Source of the DNA: Acidimicrobiales bacterium
Lineage (GTDB): Bacteria > Actinomycetota > Acidimicrobiia > Acidimicrobiales > Poriferisodalaceae
Reading direction: 5' to 3'
Length of the DNA stretch: 64,000 nt
NCBI GenBank assembly: GCA_030743005.1
Contig: JASLTG010000001.1
Coordinates: 109,975 to 173,974 of the forward strand
Shown here: one piece after another, positions 1 through 9,978 of the stretch
How positions within the stretch are numbered: the stretch's first letter is position 1
Layout of the letters: the number at the start of each line of letters is the position of its first letter
Notes under the pieces: generated by a model
Told to the model about the DNA's origin: nothing
The model's database searches: none
The model's input: only the letters and a program-made list of their open reading frames with translations
Translations under genes and position numbers: made by a program

Positions 1-1
1 G

Positions 2-607
2 CTTGCTCTTCGGCTGAAGGGCTTCGGTGAAGTTGAGACGATCTCATCGGTACATGGACTTGCACATGATGTGACTGAGGCAGCTCTGGCCAAGATGGTC
101 GAAGAAAACAAATGTGTGATGCGTCAAGTCGAAGGTGTAAGCAAATATGTGCTCACTCCAACAGGACGCGAAGAAGGTGAAGAATCTCTCGCACACGAAC
201 TTGAAGAAGTGGGAGTTCGAAACGCTGTCCAAAGTGGCTATCAACGATTCCTTGCTTTGAATCCAGCCATGCTGCAGCTATGCACTGACTGGCAGGTGAT
301 AGATGATGGTTCGGGAGAGCAAAAACTCAACGATCACAGCGATGCAGCCTACGATCAACAAATTTTTGACAGATTGGTTGAGCTAGACAGAGAAGTCGGT
401 GAAATTCTCGGGACATTAGAACAGGCCCTTACGAGGTTTGATAACTATTTGTCACGGTTCGCTGTGGCCATGCAGAAAGTGTTGTCTGGCGAGTTGGAAT
501 GGTTGACGAAGCCGATTATGCCGAGCTACCACACAGTGTGGTTTGAGCTTCATGAGGACTTACTCGCGACTCTGGGAATTGATAGAGCGAGTGAGTCGGG
601 CCAATAA
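2..607 (+). CDS. Winged-helix-like protein, 5' end cut by window edge
   Basis: The frame is open from the first bases of the window, so the true start lies upstream; an in-frame GTG at 71 is only an internal codon. The first ~60 visible residues look like the second half of a winged-helix domain: a helical segment around 'VTEAALAKMVEEN' followed by a wing-like 'YVLTPTGREEGEE'. The rest is helical and acidic, with no enzyme motif, and ends 19 bp before dapA on the same strand. MarR-like regulators share this helix-wing layout, so a DNA-binding or regulatory role is possible, but the recognition helix cannot be assessed from a fragment. I do not recognise the family with certainty. The coding frame is certain; the function is weakly supported. 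Confidence 0.6.
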   Translation, partial: LALRLKGFGEVETISSVHGLAHDVTEAALAKMVEENKCVMRQVEGVSKYVLTPTGREEGEESLAHELEEVGVRNAVQSGYQRFLALNPAMLQLCTDWQVIDDGSGEQKLNDHSDAAYDQQIFDRLVELDREVGEILGTLEQALTRFDNYLSRFAVAMQKVLSGELEWLTKPIMPSYHTVWFELHEDLLATLGIDRASESGQ

Positions 608-625
608 CGGACTACCCTCGGCCTT

Positions 626-1510
626 ATGACTGCACGATTTGGCCGTGTCATTCCGGCGATGGTGACCCCGTTCTCCGACGACGGCGCTCTGAATATTGAT
701 GCATCGGTCACCCTTGCCAAGTGGCTCGTGGAACAAGGAAGTGAAGGGTTAGTGATCACTGGCACGACCGGTGAGGGCCCCACTGTAACGGATGAAGAAG
801 ACTGGGAGCTTTGGCGTGTCATAGCTGAAACAGTGTCGGTGCCTGTGATTGCAGGAACGACAACCAATGACACGGAGCACTCAATTCAACAGACCCGCAA
901 AGCTGAAGAGCTGGGATGTGATGGCATCCTTGCGGTCACTCCCTATTACAACCGCCCCTCGCAAGAAGGGCTCTTCGCACACTTTGAGGCCGTTGCGTCA
1001 GCGACCAAGCTCCCAGTTGTTCTTTACGATATTCCCGTCAGAACCGGAAGGAAGATAGACACCTCAACCCTCTTGCGTATGGCGCACGAGATTCCAAACG
1101 TCGTTGCTGTAAAGGATGCGGCGGGAAATCCCGGAGAGACAGCGAAAGTTATTCGTGACGCACCACAAGATTTTGAGGTGTACAGCGGTGATGATGCATT
1201 GACTTTGCCACTTTTAGCAGTGGGCGCGGTCGGTGTCATCAGTGTTGCTGCTCATTGGTCGGCTCCTGAACAGGTAGCAATGATGGATGCATGGAACTCC
1301 GGGAATGTCGACGAAGCTCAACGAATCAACAAGCGCCTCTTGGAAAGTTTTGACTATGAAACCGGAGACGAAGCGCCGAATCCGGTGCCAACGAAAGCCA
1401 TGATGCGAACGCTCGGGTTCGATGTGGGTGAGCCGCGGCTGCCAATGGGACCAACACCGGAAGGCTTAGAAGACAAAGCCCGAGAGGTGTACTCGCGGTT
1501 GAAGGCTTAA
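626..1510 (+). CDS. dapA: 4-hydroxy-tetrahydrodipicolinate synthase
   Basis: Condenses pyruvate with aspartate semialdehyde, the first committed step toward diaminopimelate and lysine, in the cytoplasm. The 294-residue protein has the family length and key residues: the GTTGE pyruvate-carboxylate loop at 46-50, Tyr134 in 'YDIPVRTG', and the Schiff-base Lys163 in 'AVKDAAG'. It starts with ATG. The next gene, rnj, begins one base after the stop, so the two are almost surely cotranscribed. dapA-rnj-ftsK is a standard actinobacterial order. Three further dap genes (dapF, dapC, dapE) lie about 48 kb downstream in this window. Confidence 0.97.
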   Translation: MTARFGRVIPAMVTPFSDDGALNIDASVTLAKWLVEQGSEGLVITGTTGEGPTVTDEEDWELWRVIAETVSVPVIAGTTTNDTEHSIQQTRKAEELGCDGILAVTPYYNRPSQEGLFAHFEAVASATKLPVVLYDIPVRTGRKIDTSTLLRMAHEIPNVVAVKDAAGNPGETAKVIRDAPQDFEVYSGDDALTLPLLAVGAVGVISVAAHWSAPEQVAMMDAWNSGNVDEAQRINKRLLESFDYETGDEAPNPVPTKAMMRTLGFDVGEPRLPMGPTPEGLEDKAREVYSRLKA

Positions 1511-1511
1511 T

Positions 1512-3173
1512 TTGCCGGGAACCGATGTAGGGATCACGTTTCTTGGTGGCCTTGGGGAAGTAGGTCGCAACTCTACGTGTGTTGAGGTCGATGGAAAGCT
1601 ACTCCTGATTGACTTCGGAGTTATGTTTCCTGATGCCACTATGCCTGGCATCGATGTGGTTCTTCCAGATAACACGTGGTTGAAAGAACGCAGTGAAGAC
1701 ATTGTCGGGCTGATCGTGACTCATGGCCATGAGGACCACCTCGGGGGCGTAACACATTTACTAAGAGACGTTGCAATTCCTCTATATGGCTCTGAATTAA
1801 CCATGGGACTAGCTCGACACAAAGTGAAGGAAGCGAACCTCGAAAATCGAACTTCGTTTCATGTAGTTGCTGATGGAGACCGGCTGAACGTAGGTCCGTT
1901 TGATGTTGAAGTACTGCCGATAACGCATTCGATTCCTCAAAGTCTTTGCATCGTCTTACATACCGAGCAAGGAGTGATTGTTCATACAGGAGATTTCAAG
2001 CTTGATTCAGCCCCAGTTGATGGACGGTTAACTGCGTTGGAGCGTTTGGAAGAAATCCGACAAGGTCCCGGCATCCGATTGTTGATGGCCGATTCGACCA
2101 ATGCGGATAAACCTGGATGGAGTCCCTCAGAGTCAACGATCGGCGAAACCTTCAAACGGTTGTTTCCTCAGTGGAAGGGACGAAGGCTGATAGTGAGTTG
2201 CTTTGCCAGTCACCTTCATCGAGTGCAGCAAATCTGTGATGCGGCGATACGGGAAGGAAGGACCATTTTCCCGCTTGGTCGATCGATGGTGAATAATGTC
2301 CGAATAGCACAAGAATTAGGTGTTTTGGACTTACCTGATCGTTCGGTTGATTCGATTGACAGACTCAACGACTACGACCCAGAGGGTGTCTGTGTCATTT
2401 GCACTGGGTCTCAAGGAGAACCCAATGCTGCGCTCTCTCTATTGGCGAGAGGAAGCCATCCCGATTTCTCTCTGTCAAACGACGACGTGGTGCTGCTCTC
2501 CAGCCACCCGATTCCGGGAAACGAGCGTCCGGTTTATCGCATCATCAATCGGCTGACCCGAATCGGCTGCGAGGTAGTTCACGACGGATATGAACATGTT
2601 CACACCACCGGACATGCACAAAGAGAAGAGTTGCATCAGCTTTACGAACTCGTTCTGCCTGAGTGGTACGTGCCGATTGAAGGTGAACATAGGATGCTGC
2701 GTCGGAACGCCGATGTGGCAATCGAAGCTGGACATGCCCAAGACCGAAGCATCGTTGCAAGTGACGGAGATCAGCTCACCCTCGATGACCAAGGTCTTCG
2801 GATCAGTGGACAAATTCCGGCCCCATACCGTTATGTCGATGGCCTCTTAGATGATTTGTCATCTGAGCTATTAGAGGATCGACGGAAGTTGGGTGAGAGC
2901 GGTTTTGTTCATGTAACTGTCGTATTGAATTTAGAAGATGGCCTAGTGGCTCATCCAGAGATAACCACTCTGGGTTGGATTGATACGGAGCGAAGCGTTC
3001 AAGTTCTCGCCGAACTAGAAGTAGAAGTAGTTGCAGCTGTTGCTTCTGCGCTTGACCAACACAAGGACGTGGAGAGCATCGAGCGAGCCATCCGTCGGAC
3101 CACTGGTCGGTTCGTAGGAAACCGAACTCGTAGACGGCCACCGATTTCAGCGACCGTGATTCTGGCTGACTGA
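1512..3173 (+). CDS. rnj: Ribonuclease J
   Basis: A metallo-beta-lactamase/beta-CASP ribonuclease that acts as endonuclease and 5'-3' exonuclease in RNA decay and rRNA maturation. Visible features: the zinc motif HxHxDH at 71-76 ('HGHEDH'), a 'HTGDFKLD' strand with the bridging Asp, 'ADSTNAD', the beta-CASP region with 'SHPIPGNE', and the late 'TTGHAQREE' His motif. Length 553 residues matches the family. The start is TTG at 1512, one base after the dapA stop, with a GAAGG ribosome site inside the dapA end; no better start is nearby. Translational coupling to dapA is likely. Confidence 0.96.
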   Translation: MPGTDVGITFLGGLGEVGRNSTCVEVDGKLLLIDFGVMFPDATMPGIDVVLPDNTWLKERSEDIVGLIVTHGHEDHLGGVTHLLRDVAIPLYGSELTMGLARHKVKEANLENRTSFHVVADGDRLNVGPFDVEVLPITHSIPQSLCIVLHTEQGVIVHTGDFKLDSAPVDGRLTALERLEEIRQGPGIRLLMADSTNADKPGWSPSESTIGETFKRLFPQWKGRRLIVSCFASHLHRVQQICDAAIREGRTIFPLGRSMVNNVRIAQELGVLDLPDRSVDSIDRLNDYDPEGVCVICTGSQGEPNAALSLLARGSHPDFSLSNDDVVLLSSHPIPGNERPVYRIINRLTRIGCEVVHDGYEHVHTTGHAQREELHQLYELVLPEWYVPIEGEHRMLRRNADVAIEAGHAQDRSIVASDGDQLTLDDQGLRISGQIPAPYRYVDGLLDDLSSELLEDRRKLGESGFVHVTVVLNLEDGLVAHPEITTLGWIDTERSVQVLAELEVEVVAAVASALDQHKDVESIERAIRRTTGRFVGNRTRRRPPISATVILAD

Positions 3174-3293
3174 ACCAGAATTTCTTCGGTGTTTCGGTAC
3201 TCTCGCCAGTGTGGGATTTATGCGCTCAACCCACCAAAAAAATTCCACGCTTTGCCCAGCGCGTCGAGCGGTCAACCAGAAAAGTCCTAATTA

Positions 3294-5612
3294 ATGAAGT
3301 CAGCGAAATCATCGATATTCCGAAGAATGAGCGAAGCCGGCTTGCGTGGTCGGGGGACTGACGTCACTGGACTATTACTGTTCGTAGTAGCTCTAATTTC
3401 TTTGCTGGCACTTTTCGGTGACAAAGCGGGCATTGTCGGACGCTTACTTGAAAGTGTCATGAGTGTCTTGGTGGGAATTTTCCGCTATGTCGTTCCCTTC
3501 GCCCTGGTCTTGTGCGCCTATGCGATATTGCGAGACAAACACAGTGAAAGGACCTGGAGGATTGCGTTTGGAGGAGCACTTACAAGTCTTGCCTTCTCAG
3601 GCATGGCTCACTTATTAGGTGATGCAGCAGGGATTAGGACAACGCTTGAAGATTTGCGTTCCTCAGGAGGAATCCTGGGAGCCATAGTGGGGGAGCCGCT
3701 TCGCGGAGCTGTGGATGAGCCAGCAGCGTGGGTGGTGCTCCTGTTAGCTGCCATGTTTGGTGTTCTAATCGTTACCGACACGGGCCTTCGACAGGTATTA
3801 GGAGCAACGGCTTGGGCTGCCCGCCTCGGGGGCAGGCAGATTCGTCGAGGGTTGACCAGCCTCCAAAGCCTTGGTTCTGATCGAGAGGCACCGGAAAGTT
3901 CGCGTCGAGATAGACGTGCATTGCCGACGATCTCCGCCCCAGGAAGCGGAATTCCTGCCCTCGAAGCTGAGGTTCCTCCGACCTACGACGAGGCCGAAGT
4001 AGTTGAAGAAACAGAGCAAGCGGTGCAATCTGACGAATCAGTTGAAGAGGAACCTGGGCTGCGTTTGCCCGTAGAAGATCTTTCCGACGTTGGCGAATCC
4101 CCACCTGAACAGATGGAAATTGATTTAACAACCAGGCCTAGAGGAGATTGGGAACTGCCAGGGCTCGAAAGCCTAGAAAGATCTGGCTCCCAAGATGTTG
4201 ATGAGCGTCTCCTCCAAAACGGGGCCCGGAACCTCGAAGCTGCGCTTGCTAGTCATGGCGTAGAAACCAGAGTCACAGGCATGGAGGTAGGGCCGACAGT
4301 TACTCGGTATGAATTGTCGCTTGGTAAAGGTGTCAAAGTCTCTCGAGTCACCAGCTTGCACAAAGATATTGCCTACGCGATGGCATCAGCCGATGTTCGA
4401 ATCCTGGCCCCTATCCCGGGCCGCTCGGCGATCGGCGTAGAGGTTCCTAACGCCGATCGTCATCTTGTCGCTTTGGGAGACATTCTTTCTACCCAGGTGG
4501 CGGCAGACGCGACCCACCCGTTGGAAGTGGCACTCGGCCAAGACATCTCAGGAAATGTTGTGATGTCTAACCTTGCTTCAACACCACACGTTCTAATCGC
4601 AGGGGCAACTGGGGCTGGAAAATCATCTTGTATCAACTCAGTCATCACCTCATTGCTTATGCGGACGACTCCTGATGAGGTTCGGATGATCCTCATCGAC
4701 CCTAAGCGTGTCGAACTCGGTCAGTATGACCGCCTTCCTCACTTGCTGACTCAAGTGGTGACGAACCCGAAAAAAGCAGCCAACGCTTTGTCGTGGGCGG
4801 TAAAGGAGATGGAACGCCGTTATGACGTTCTTTCTGAAATCGGGTTTCGTGACATCACCGGATACAACGCAGCGTATGACGAGGGACGACTTGCTTCTGA
4901 TCTGAACGAAGAGCGCGAATTCGAACGCATGCCTTTCGTCGTAGTCGTCGTTGACGAGTTAAACGACCTAATGATGGTCGCTGCACGAGATGTAGAAGAT
5001 TCCATCACGCGATTGGCTCAGATGGCTCGAGCCGTAGGAATCCATCTGGTCATTGCCACACAGCGTCCGTCTGTCAACGTCATCACCGGAGTCATCAAAG
5101 CGAATATTCCTTCACGTATAGCCTTCGCCGTGTCAAGCCTCGCTGACAGTCGCGTCATTCTTGATCAACCAGGAGCTGAACGCCTGATCGGGAAGGGAGA
5201 CATGTTGGTCCTAAATTCCAACAGCAGCGTGGCTCAACGAGTTCAAGGCTGCTGGGTCAGTGAAGCAGAAATACATCAAGTAGTTGCTCACTGGCGAAGA
5301 CAGGCGCCCAACACCAATTACATCGAAGGAGTTGAAGGGTCGAACGTTCGTGGCCCTGTAGTAATCCCAGGAGGCTCCTCTGGAGATGAAGACGATGATG
5401 AATTGATGATGCAGGCGATGACGATAATCGTGGACACTCAACTGGGTTCAACCTCAATGTTGCAACGCAAACTCAAAGTCGGGTTTGCACGAGCCGGCCG
5501 ACTCATGGATCTTTTAGAGCAACGCGGAGTTGTGGGGCCATCTATAGGTTCAAAAGCGCGTGACGTGTTGATGACTCAAGAAGAATTGGACGCGCTGCTC
5601 GCTGACCGTTGA
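3294..5612 (+). CDS. ftsK: DNA translocase FtsK/SpoIIIE
   Basis: Septal ATP-driven DNA pump that clears chromosome termini and sorts them at division. The N-terminus carries about four membrane helices (roughly 24-41, 52-79, 88-108, 145-161), followed by an acidic linker to about residue 290. The motor has Walker A 'GATGAGKSS' near 437-446 and Walker B 'VVVVDELNDLM' near 549-558. The last ~65 residues form the winged-helix gamma domain that reads KOPS-like sites. The length of 772 is normal for actinobacteria. A 120 bp gap separates it from rnj and may carry its own promoter, but I see no clear -35/-10 pair. This is the last core gene before the accessory block. Confidence 0.96.
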   Translation: MKSAKSSIFRRMSEAGLRGRGTDVTGLLLFVVALISLLALFGDKAGIVGRLLESVMSVLVGIFRYVVPFALVLCAYAILRDKHSERTWRIAFGGALTSLAFSGMAHLLGDAAGIRTTLEDLRSSGGILGAIVGEPLRGAVDEPAAWVVLLLAAMFGVLIVTDTGLRQVLGATAWAARLGGRQIRRGLTSLQSLGSDREAPESSRRDRRALPTISAPGSGIPALEAEVPPTYDEAEVVEETEQAVQSDESVEEEPGLRLPVEDLSDVGESPPEQMEIDLTTRPRGDWELPGLESLERSGSQDVDERLLQNGARNLEAALASHGVETRVTGMEVGPTVTRYELSLGKGVKVSRVTSLHKDIAYAMASADVRILAPIPGRSAIGVEVPNADRHLVALGDILSTQVAADATHPLEVALGQDISGNVVMSNLASTPHVLIAGATGAGKSSCINSVITSLLMRTTPDEVRMILIDPKRVELGQYDRLPHLLTQVVTNPKKAANALSWAVKEMERRYDVLSEIGFRDITGYNAAYDEGRLASDLNEEREFERMPFVVVVVDELNDLMMVAARDVEDSITRLAQMARAVGIHLVIATQRPSVNVITGVIKANIPSRIAFAVSSLADSRVILDQPGAERLIGKGDMLVLNSNSSVAQRVQGCWVSEAEIHQVVAHWRRQAPNTNYIEGVEGSNVRGPVVIPGGSSGDEDDDELMMQAMTIIVDTQLGSTSMLQRKLKVGFARAGRLMDLLEQRGVVGPSIGSKARDVLMTQEELDALLADR

Positions 5613-5650
5613 CCTGACACCGACTTAATTCTCAGAGCTAGTGTCGTTGT

Positions 5651-6559
5651 ATGAGTAACTACGACGTTGTAGCCACCGGATTAGAGTTCCCAGAGGGCCC
5701 AATATGTATGGCTGACGGATCCATCGTGTTGGTAGAAATAAAGCGCGGCACGATTTCCCGCGTTGACCCCGACAACGGATCGGTCGAAGTCGTGGCGCAA
5801 CCTGGAGGTGGACCAAATGGTGCCGCATTGGGTCCCGACGGCGCTTTGTACGTGTGTAACAACGGTGGGTTTACATGGGGAGAGGCCCGCGGGCTCACCA
5901 TTCCGGGTTTGGTTCCTGATGACTACTCATCAGGCCGTATCGAACGCATCGACATAAACACAGGACAAGTCGAAGTTCTCTATGCGGAGGTAGATGGCGA
6001 GCCGCTAAAAGGTCCAAATGACCTTATGTTCGATTCCAGCGGAGGATTTTGGTTCACCGATCACGGCAAAACTCGATCTCGGACGAGAGATCGCGGTGGT
6101 CTTTACTATGCCCGACCAGATGGGTCCTTAGTCGAAGAAGTCTCCTTTCCCCTCGATGGACCTAATGGTGTTGGTCTATCACCCGAAGAAGACAGGGTCT
6201 ATGTGGCGGAGACCCATCAAGGTTCCATTCTCTATTGGGAACTTTCAGGCCCTGGAGAACTGGCAGGGTCGCCTCACGGTCGTTTCCTGGCTCGCCCTGC
6301 AGGGAGAAAACTTTTTGATTCCCTGGCTATGGATGCAGATGGAAATGTGAGTGTGGCAACCATTCAGACTGGTGGAATCAGCACTTTCACTCCCGAGGGA
6401 GAAGAACTCGAATTTTTTGCTGTTGATGACCCGCTGTGCACGAACATTTGTTTTGGAGGCTCAGATATGCAGACAGCTTTCATCACCCTCTCGGGAACCG
6501 GTCAGCTAATACGGACTGAATGGCCACGCCCTGGACTGGCTTTACCTTTCAGTGGTTAG
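5651..6559 (+). CDS. SMP-30/gluconolactonase-family beta-propeller protein
   Basis: A predicted cytoplasmic six-bladed propeller hydrolase of the SMP-30/gluconolactonase/LRE family, whose members open lactones using a divalent metal. Candidate metal ligands are Glu15 in 'LEFPEGP', the Asn of 'KGPNDLMF' and the Asp of 'DSLAMDADGN', which fit the Glu/Asn/Asp pattern of the family. No signal peptide is visible. It is the first gene of the accessory block and faces a convergent MBL hydrolase only 8 bp away. A second SMP-30 paralogue occurs at 21484 next to a Baeyer-Villiger monooxygenase. Substrate unknown; a sugar lactonase or a xenobiotic lactonase are both possible. Confidence 0.85.
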   Translation: MSNYDVVATGLEFPEGPICMADGSIVLVEIKRGTISRVDPDNGSVEVVAQPGGGPNGAALGPDGALYVCNNGGFTWGEARGLTIPGLVPDDYSSGRIERIDINTGQVEVLYAEVDGEPLKGPNDLMFDSSGGFWFTDHGKTRSRTRDRGGLYYARPDGSLVEEVSFPLDGPNGVGLSPEEDRVYVAETHQGSILYWELSGPGELAGSPHGRFLARPAGRKLFDSLAMDADGNVSVATIQTGGISTFTPEGEELEFFAVDDPLCTNICFGGSDMQTAFITLSGTGQLIRTEWPRPGLALPFSG

Positions 6560-6567
6560 AACTTCTG

Positions 6568-7512
6568 CTATGCGACACAATGAGGGAGTTTCCCCCCGTT
6601 AAACACGATCATGTCAGCGATCGCACCATCGAAGCCAACCCACTCGTAGGCAGCTTCAGAATTCTCTCGATAAGCGACATGAAGGTTCCCGGCCAGCCGT
6701 TCACTGTCAGTGAGACTTTCAAATTCGCCCAACTCAGTCACTAAAGCCTGCTCAACGGGGGTACGTCCGCAGCGGATTCCTTCGGCGGCTGTCTCCTGCA
6801 CGAATTCGAGGTACGCCCTCTGACTGGTTAAGACCTCCCGGATTTTGGCCCCAGAAAACGCCGGCCCGTGGCCAGGGACAACCACCTCCGCGCCCGTATT
6901 CCCTATGACCCCGAGAGCATCGAGTGTTCCCTGCACTGACCCGAACAAGGCGAACGGGGTACCGCCATGAAAGATCAGGTCTCCGGTAAAAAGAACGCCT
7001 CGGTCCGGTACCCAGGCCAAGACATCTCCATCGGTGTGGGCTACGTAACCCAAATCAAATAAGTCGACTGTTAAGTCATCAAGATGGATTTGAGTGGTGC
7101 CCTCAAAGGTAATGTCAGGAGCACGGAATTGTAGAGCTCCCCACTCAACTGACGGAAAGGCTGCTCGGTAGTCAGGAATACCGGTGGCCATCATGACGTC
7201 TCGGCAAGAAGTGTGGCTGATGATCGTTGCATCTGGAAACAGGTAGTTGCCGTGGGTGTGATCTGCATGGTGATGGGTATTAACCAACAGAGTCACCGGA
7301 TTAGAAGTTACTGACGCGATGGCGTCAATGTAGGCACGGTTTCTGCGTTCCGTTGAAGTGGTATCAATACTGACCACTCCACTCTCGCCCACTATGAATC
7401 CCGTGTTGTTAATAAACCAGGTTCCATCAGGTTGTACATAGCTAAATACATCAGCAGCTACTTCCTCTAATAGCCCCGGGCCGAGGTTGTCGTGTAAGTA
7501 ATTCGTGCTCAT
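6568..7512 (-). CDS. MBL-fold metallohydrolase
   Basis: A 314-residue metallo-beta-lactamase-fold hydrolase. The zinc motif is at 80-85 ('HHHADH'); further ligands are the His of 'VPGHG' and Asp in 'LFTGDLIF'. It belongs to the broad group that includes lactonases, thioesterases and glyoxalase II-like enzymes. The C-terminal part is helical. The ATG start lies 49 bp from the divergent P450, so the two may share a promoter region. No signal peptide is seen, so it is likely cytoplasmic. Ester or thioester hydrolysis in the catabolic block is likely, but the substrate is not determined. Confidence 0.85.
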   Translation of the reverse strand: MSTNYLHDNLGPGLLEEVAADVFSYVQPDGTWFINNTGFIVGESGVVSIDTTSTERRNRAYIDAIASVTSNPVTLLVNTHHHADHTHGNYLFPDATIISHTSCRDVMMATGIPDYRAAFPSVEWGALQFRAPDITFEGTTQIHLDDLTVDLFDLGYVAHTDGDVLAWVPDRGVLFTGDLIFHGGTPFALFGSVQGTLDALGVIGNTGAEVVVPGHGPAFSGAKIREVLTSQRAYLEFVQETAAEGIRCGRTPVEQALVTELGEFESLTDSERLAGNLHVAYRENSEAAYEWVGFDGAIADMIVFNGGKLPHCVA

Positions 7513-7561
7513 AAACAGAGCCTACGTGCACGACTACCCCCTCTGGATCTACGCTTATGGA

Positions 7562-8749
7562 ATGAGCAATGTTTCTGACCATGAACGAGACATAGATGTA
7601 TTCGGTCCTGAATATGTACAAGAAGCTCCCGAGGTCTGGAAGCGGCTGCGTTCCGAGTGCCCGGTAGCCCATACATCGCTTAATGGAGGCGGCTGGCTTC
7701 CCACTGACTATGAGAATATTTCATCGGTCGCTTACGACACTGAAACGTTTTCGTCTCGAGACATCGGTGTAGCGCGCACCCCTGAAGGTGTGAGCTTACT
7801 TGTCGCCCCTCCGATTACTTCTGACCCACCGTTTCATACAGACGCCCGCCAAATGTTGTTGCCTTACTTCGCACCTAAAGCGGTGGAAGAAATGAGGGAA
7901 ATCACTCGGAGTATCGCTACTGAACTACTTGATGCAATCGACCCCTCAGACATTGTTGACGCTGCTGAGCAATATGCCAGGTACATACCAGTTCGAGTTA
8001 TTGGAGCGATGATCGGCCTGCCAGAAGAAGATTGCGAGATGTTCACGAGGTGGGCGACAGATATTTTGCAAAGCCACCCAGAAACAGAATGGGAGCGTTT
8101 AAGCACAGCAACCAAGGAAATTCTTGAGTACTTCGATAAGACAATTGCGGACCGTCGCGCAAACCCTCGTGATGACTTGATAAGCAAACTCCAAGCAGAG
8201 ACGCTTCCCAATGGCGACCCGCTCACCGACAAACATATTTTGGGGACATGTTTTCTGTTGCTGGTCGCTGGTATCGACACGACGTGGAGTTCGATAGCGT
8301 CAAATCTCCTTCACCTGGCAACGCATGAAAATGATCGACGACGATTGGTTGAAGAGCCGGAATTGATTCCTACCGCGGTGGAAGAGTTTTTGCGGGCCTA
8401 TTCACCGGTAACCATGGCACGCGTTGCTGATGAAGACACAGAAATTGCCGGTTGTCCTGTTATGGCTGGAGAGAAAGTGTTTTTGCCATTTGGGGCTAGT
8501 AATCGTGATCCGGATATGTTTGACGACCCAGATGAGGTGGTCATCGACCGACAAGAAAATCGTCACTTTGCCTTCGGTATCGGTATTCACCGGTGCCTCG
8601 GCTCGAATCTGGCCCGGATGGAACTTGTGGTGGCAATGGAAGAATGGTTAAAGCGCTTCCCAGAGTTCTCATTGGCTGAAGAGTCTGAGGTTCAGTGGGG
8701 CGGAACTCAGGTTCGAGGTCCGCGCTCTGTGCCTATTCGCGTGGGATAA
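7562..8749 (+). CDS. Cytochrome P450
   Basis: Heme monooxygenase of bacterial class I type, 395 residues. The I-helix oxygen motif is 'AGIDTTW', the K-helix ExxR lies in 'EEFLRAYSP', and the heme loop is 'FGIGIHRCLG' with Cys345 as axial ligand. I chose ATG 7562, because the GTG at 7505 would overlap the divergent hydrolase start and add a non-homologous N-terminus. Its best match in the window is the P450 at 26466 (same I-helix, K-helix and long identical stretches), so the two are paralogues. No ferredoxin or ferredoxin reductase gene is nearby, so electrons must come from partners encoded elsewhere. Substrate unknown; hydroxylation of a terpenoid or alicyclic compound is an inference. Confidence 0.95.
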   Translation: MSNVSDHERDIDVFGPEYVQEAPEVWKRLRSECPVAHTSLNGGGWLPTDYENISSVAYDTETFSSRDIGVARTPEGVSLLVAPPITSDPPFHTDARQMLLPYFAPKAVEEMREITRSIATELLDAIDPSDIVDAAEQYARYIPVRVIGAMIGLPEEDCEMFTRWATDILQSHPETEWERLSTATKEILEYFDKTIADRRANPRDDLISKLQAETLPNGDPLTDKHILGTCFLLLVAGIDTTWSSIASNLLHLATHENDRRRLVEEPELIPTAVEEFLRAYSPVTMARVADEDTEIAGCPVMAGEKVFLPFGASNRDPDMFDDPDEVVIDRQENRHFAFGIGIHRCLGSNLARMELVVAMEEWLKRFPEFSLAEESEVQWGGTQVRGPRSVPIRVG

Positions 8750-8750
8750 C

Positions 8751-9977
8751 TCAGCCTGGATTGAGACGTTCGGATGTGTCCTTCCGAACCATCGTAAGGA
8801 TCACTATTACGGCGAGCGCTGTGTATAAGGCGTAGCCGATGGCTAGTGGCGTGACGGTTGAGGTTATTTGGCGATCGATGATCGCTCCTAGTAGCGCTCC
8901 GATAGCTAGCGTTATGAACCCGATTGTTGAGGCTGCGGTCCCAGCAAGGGCTCCCATGGGTTCAAGGGCCATAGTGGTCATAGTTGGCATCATCACAACC
9001 ATGGCCGCTATTTGGGCTGTCATTAGCGCCATCCAAAGGCCTACCGGGGGTATACCGTCCGTCGAAAGGGCCAAGGTCAACATGAGTAAACTGACTCCCA
9101 TCTGGAAAGCCAGTGCACCATGTCCGAGACGTCTCGCTCCTATTCTCCCCACGACGCGAGACCCCGTCAGGGCGACGGCAGCCATTACGCCCATAGTGAT
9201 GCTGAAGTAAGGAACGAACCAGGTTGGTTTTTTGAAGATCTCGCTAATGATTAGTTCGGAACTACTTAGGAAGCTATAGAACGCTCCACCTGAGAACAGG
9301 AGGGTTAGCGCGTAGCCAATCGTTGTTCGGTTCTCGAATACGACTCTGAGCCCCTGTTTCGTGCCAGAAAAACTGAGGTCACGTTGGTTGGCACTATCTA
9401 GTGACTCCGGAATTCTGAAGGACCAAATCCAGATAACAACGGCGATAACTAAGCCGAAAAGCATCGTTAGTCGCCAAGATCCTCCCCTCCGGACGAGTAG
9501 GTCTCCAAGCACCGGCGCTAAGACTGGTCCGGCAAAAAAGATGGTTTGGACGATGGCCATCACGCGAGCCATATCGTCACCCTCGAATTTGTCTCGGATC
9601 ATGGCTTGGCTGATGGTGCGGGGAGCTGCACAGCCAATTCCCCAAAGCACTCTGGAGGCTAGGAGAAAGCCTAGGTTCGGTGCCAAGGTGGACCCGAGCG
9701 CTCCTAAGGCAAACAGGGCGATGCCGCCTCTTATTACAGGGATACGTCCGTAAGTATCTGCCAACGGACCGTAAATGGGCATTCCGATAGCCATGCCTAC
9801 GAAAATGCAAGTGATAGTTAGGCCTGGAAGGTTTGAAGTGGGCTCCATACCAAAGGCTGACCGTAAATCGGCAAAGGCAGGGAGCAGCATGTCAATCGAT
9901 AGAGCGATAGCGCTGGTTAAAAGAGCAGTGAACGCGATGAATTCGCGCTCACCTTGACGACGAACTGAATCAGTCAC
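8751..9977 (-). CDS. MFS transporter, drug:H+ antiporter type
   Basis: A 408-residue inner-membrane carrier with about 12 predicted helices. The cytoplasmic loop 2-3 motif reads 'GPLADTYGRIPVI', the MFS motif A. Loop sequence and length resemble the Bcr/CflA drug-efflux group, which exports hydrophobic compounds by proton antiport. The start is GTG, and the upstream serine hydrolase ends one base before it. PhyH, serine hydrolase and this transporter therefore form a three-gene unit read from the minus strand, suggesting the carrier handles the substrate or product of those enzymes. Import rather than export cannot be excluded. Confidence 0.9.
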   Translation of the reverse strand: MTDSVRRQGEREFIAFTALLTSAIALSIDMLLPAFADLRSAFGMEPTSNLPGLTITCIFVGMAIGMPIYGPLADTYGRIPVIRGGIALFALGALGSTLAPNLGFLLASRVLWGIGCAAPRTISQAMIRDKFEGDDMARVMAIVQTIFFAGPVLAPVLGDLLVRRGGSWRLTMLFGLVIAVVIWIWSFRIPESLDSANQRDLSFSGTKQGLRVVFENRTTIGYALTLLFSGGAFYSFLSSSELIISEIFKKPTWFVPYFSITMGVMAAVALTGSRVVGRIGARRLGHGALAFQMGVSLLMLTLALSTDGIPPVGLWMALMTAQIAAMVVMMPTMTTMALEPMGALAGTAASTIGFITLAIGALLGAIIDRQITSTVTPLAIGYALYTALAVIVILTMVRKDTSERLNPG

Positions 9978-9978
9978 T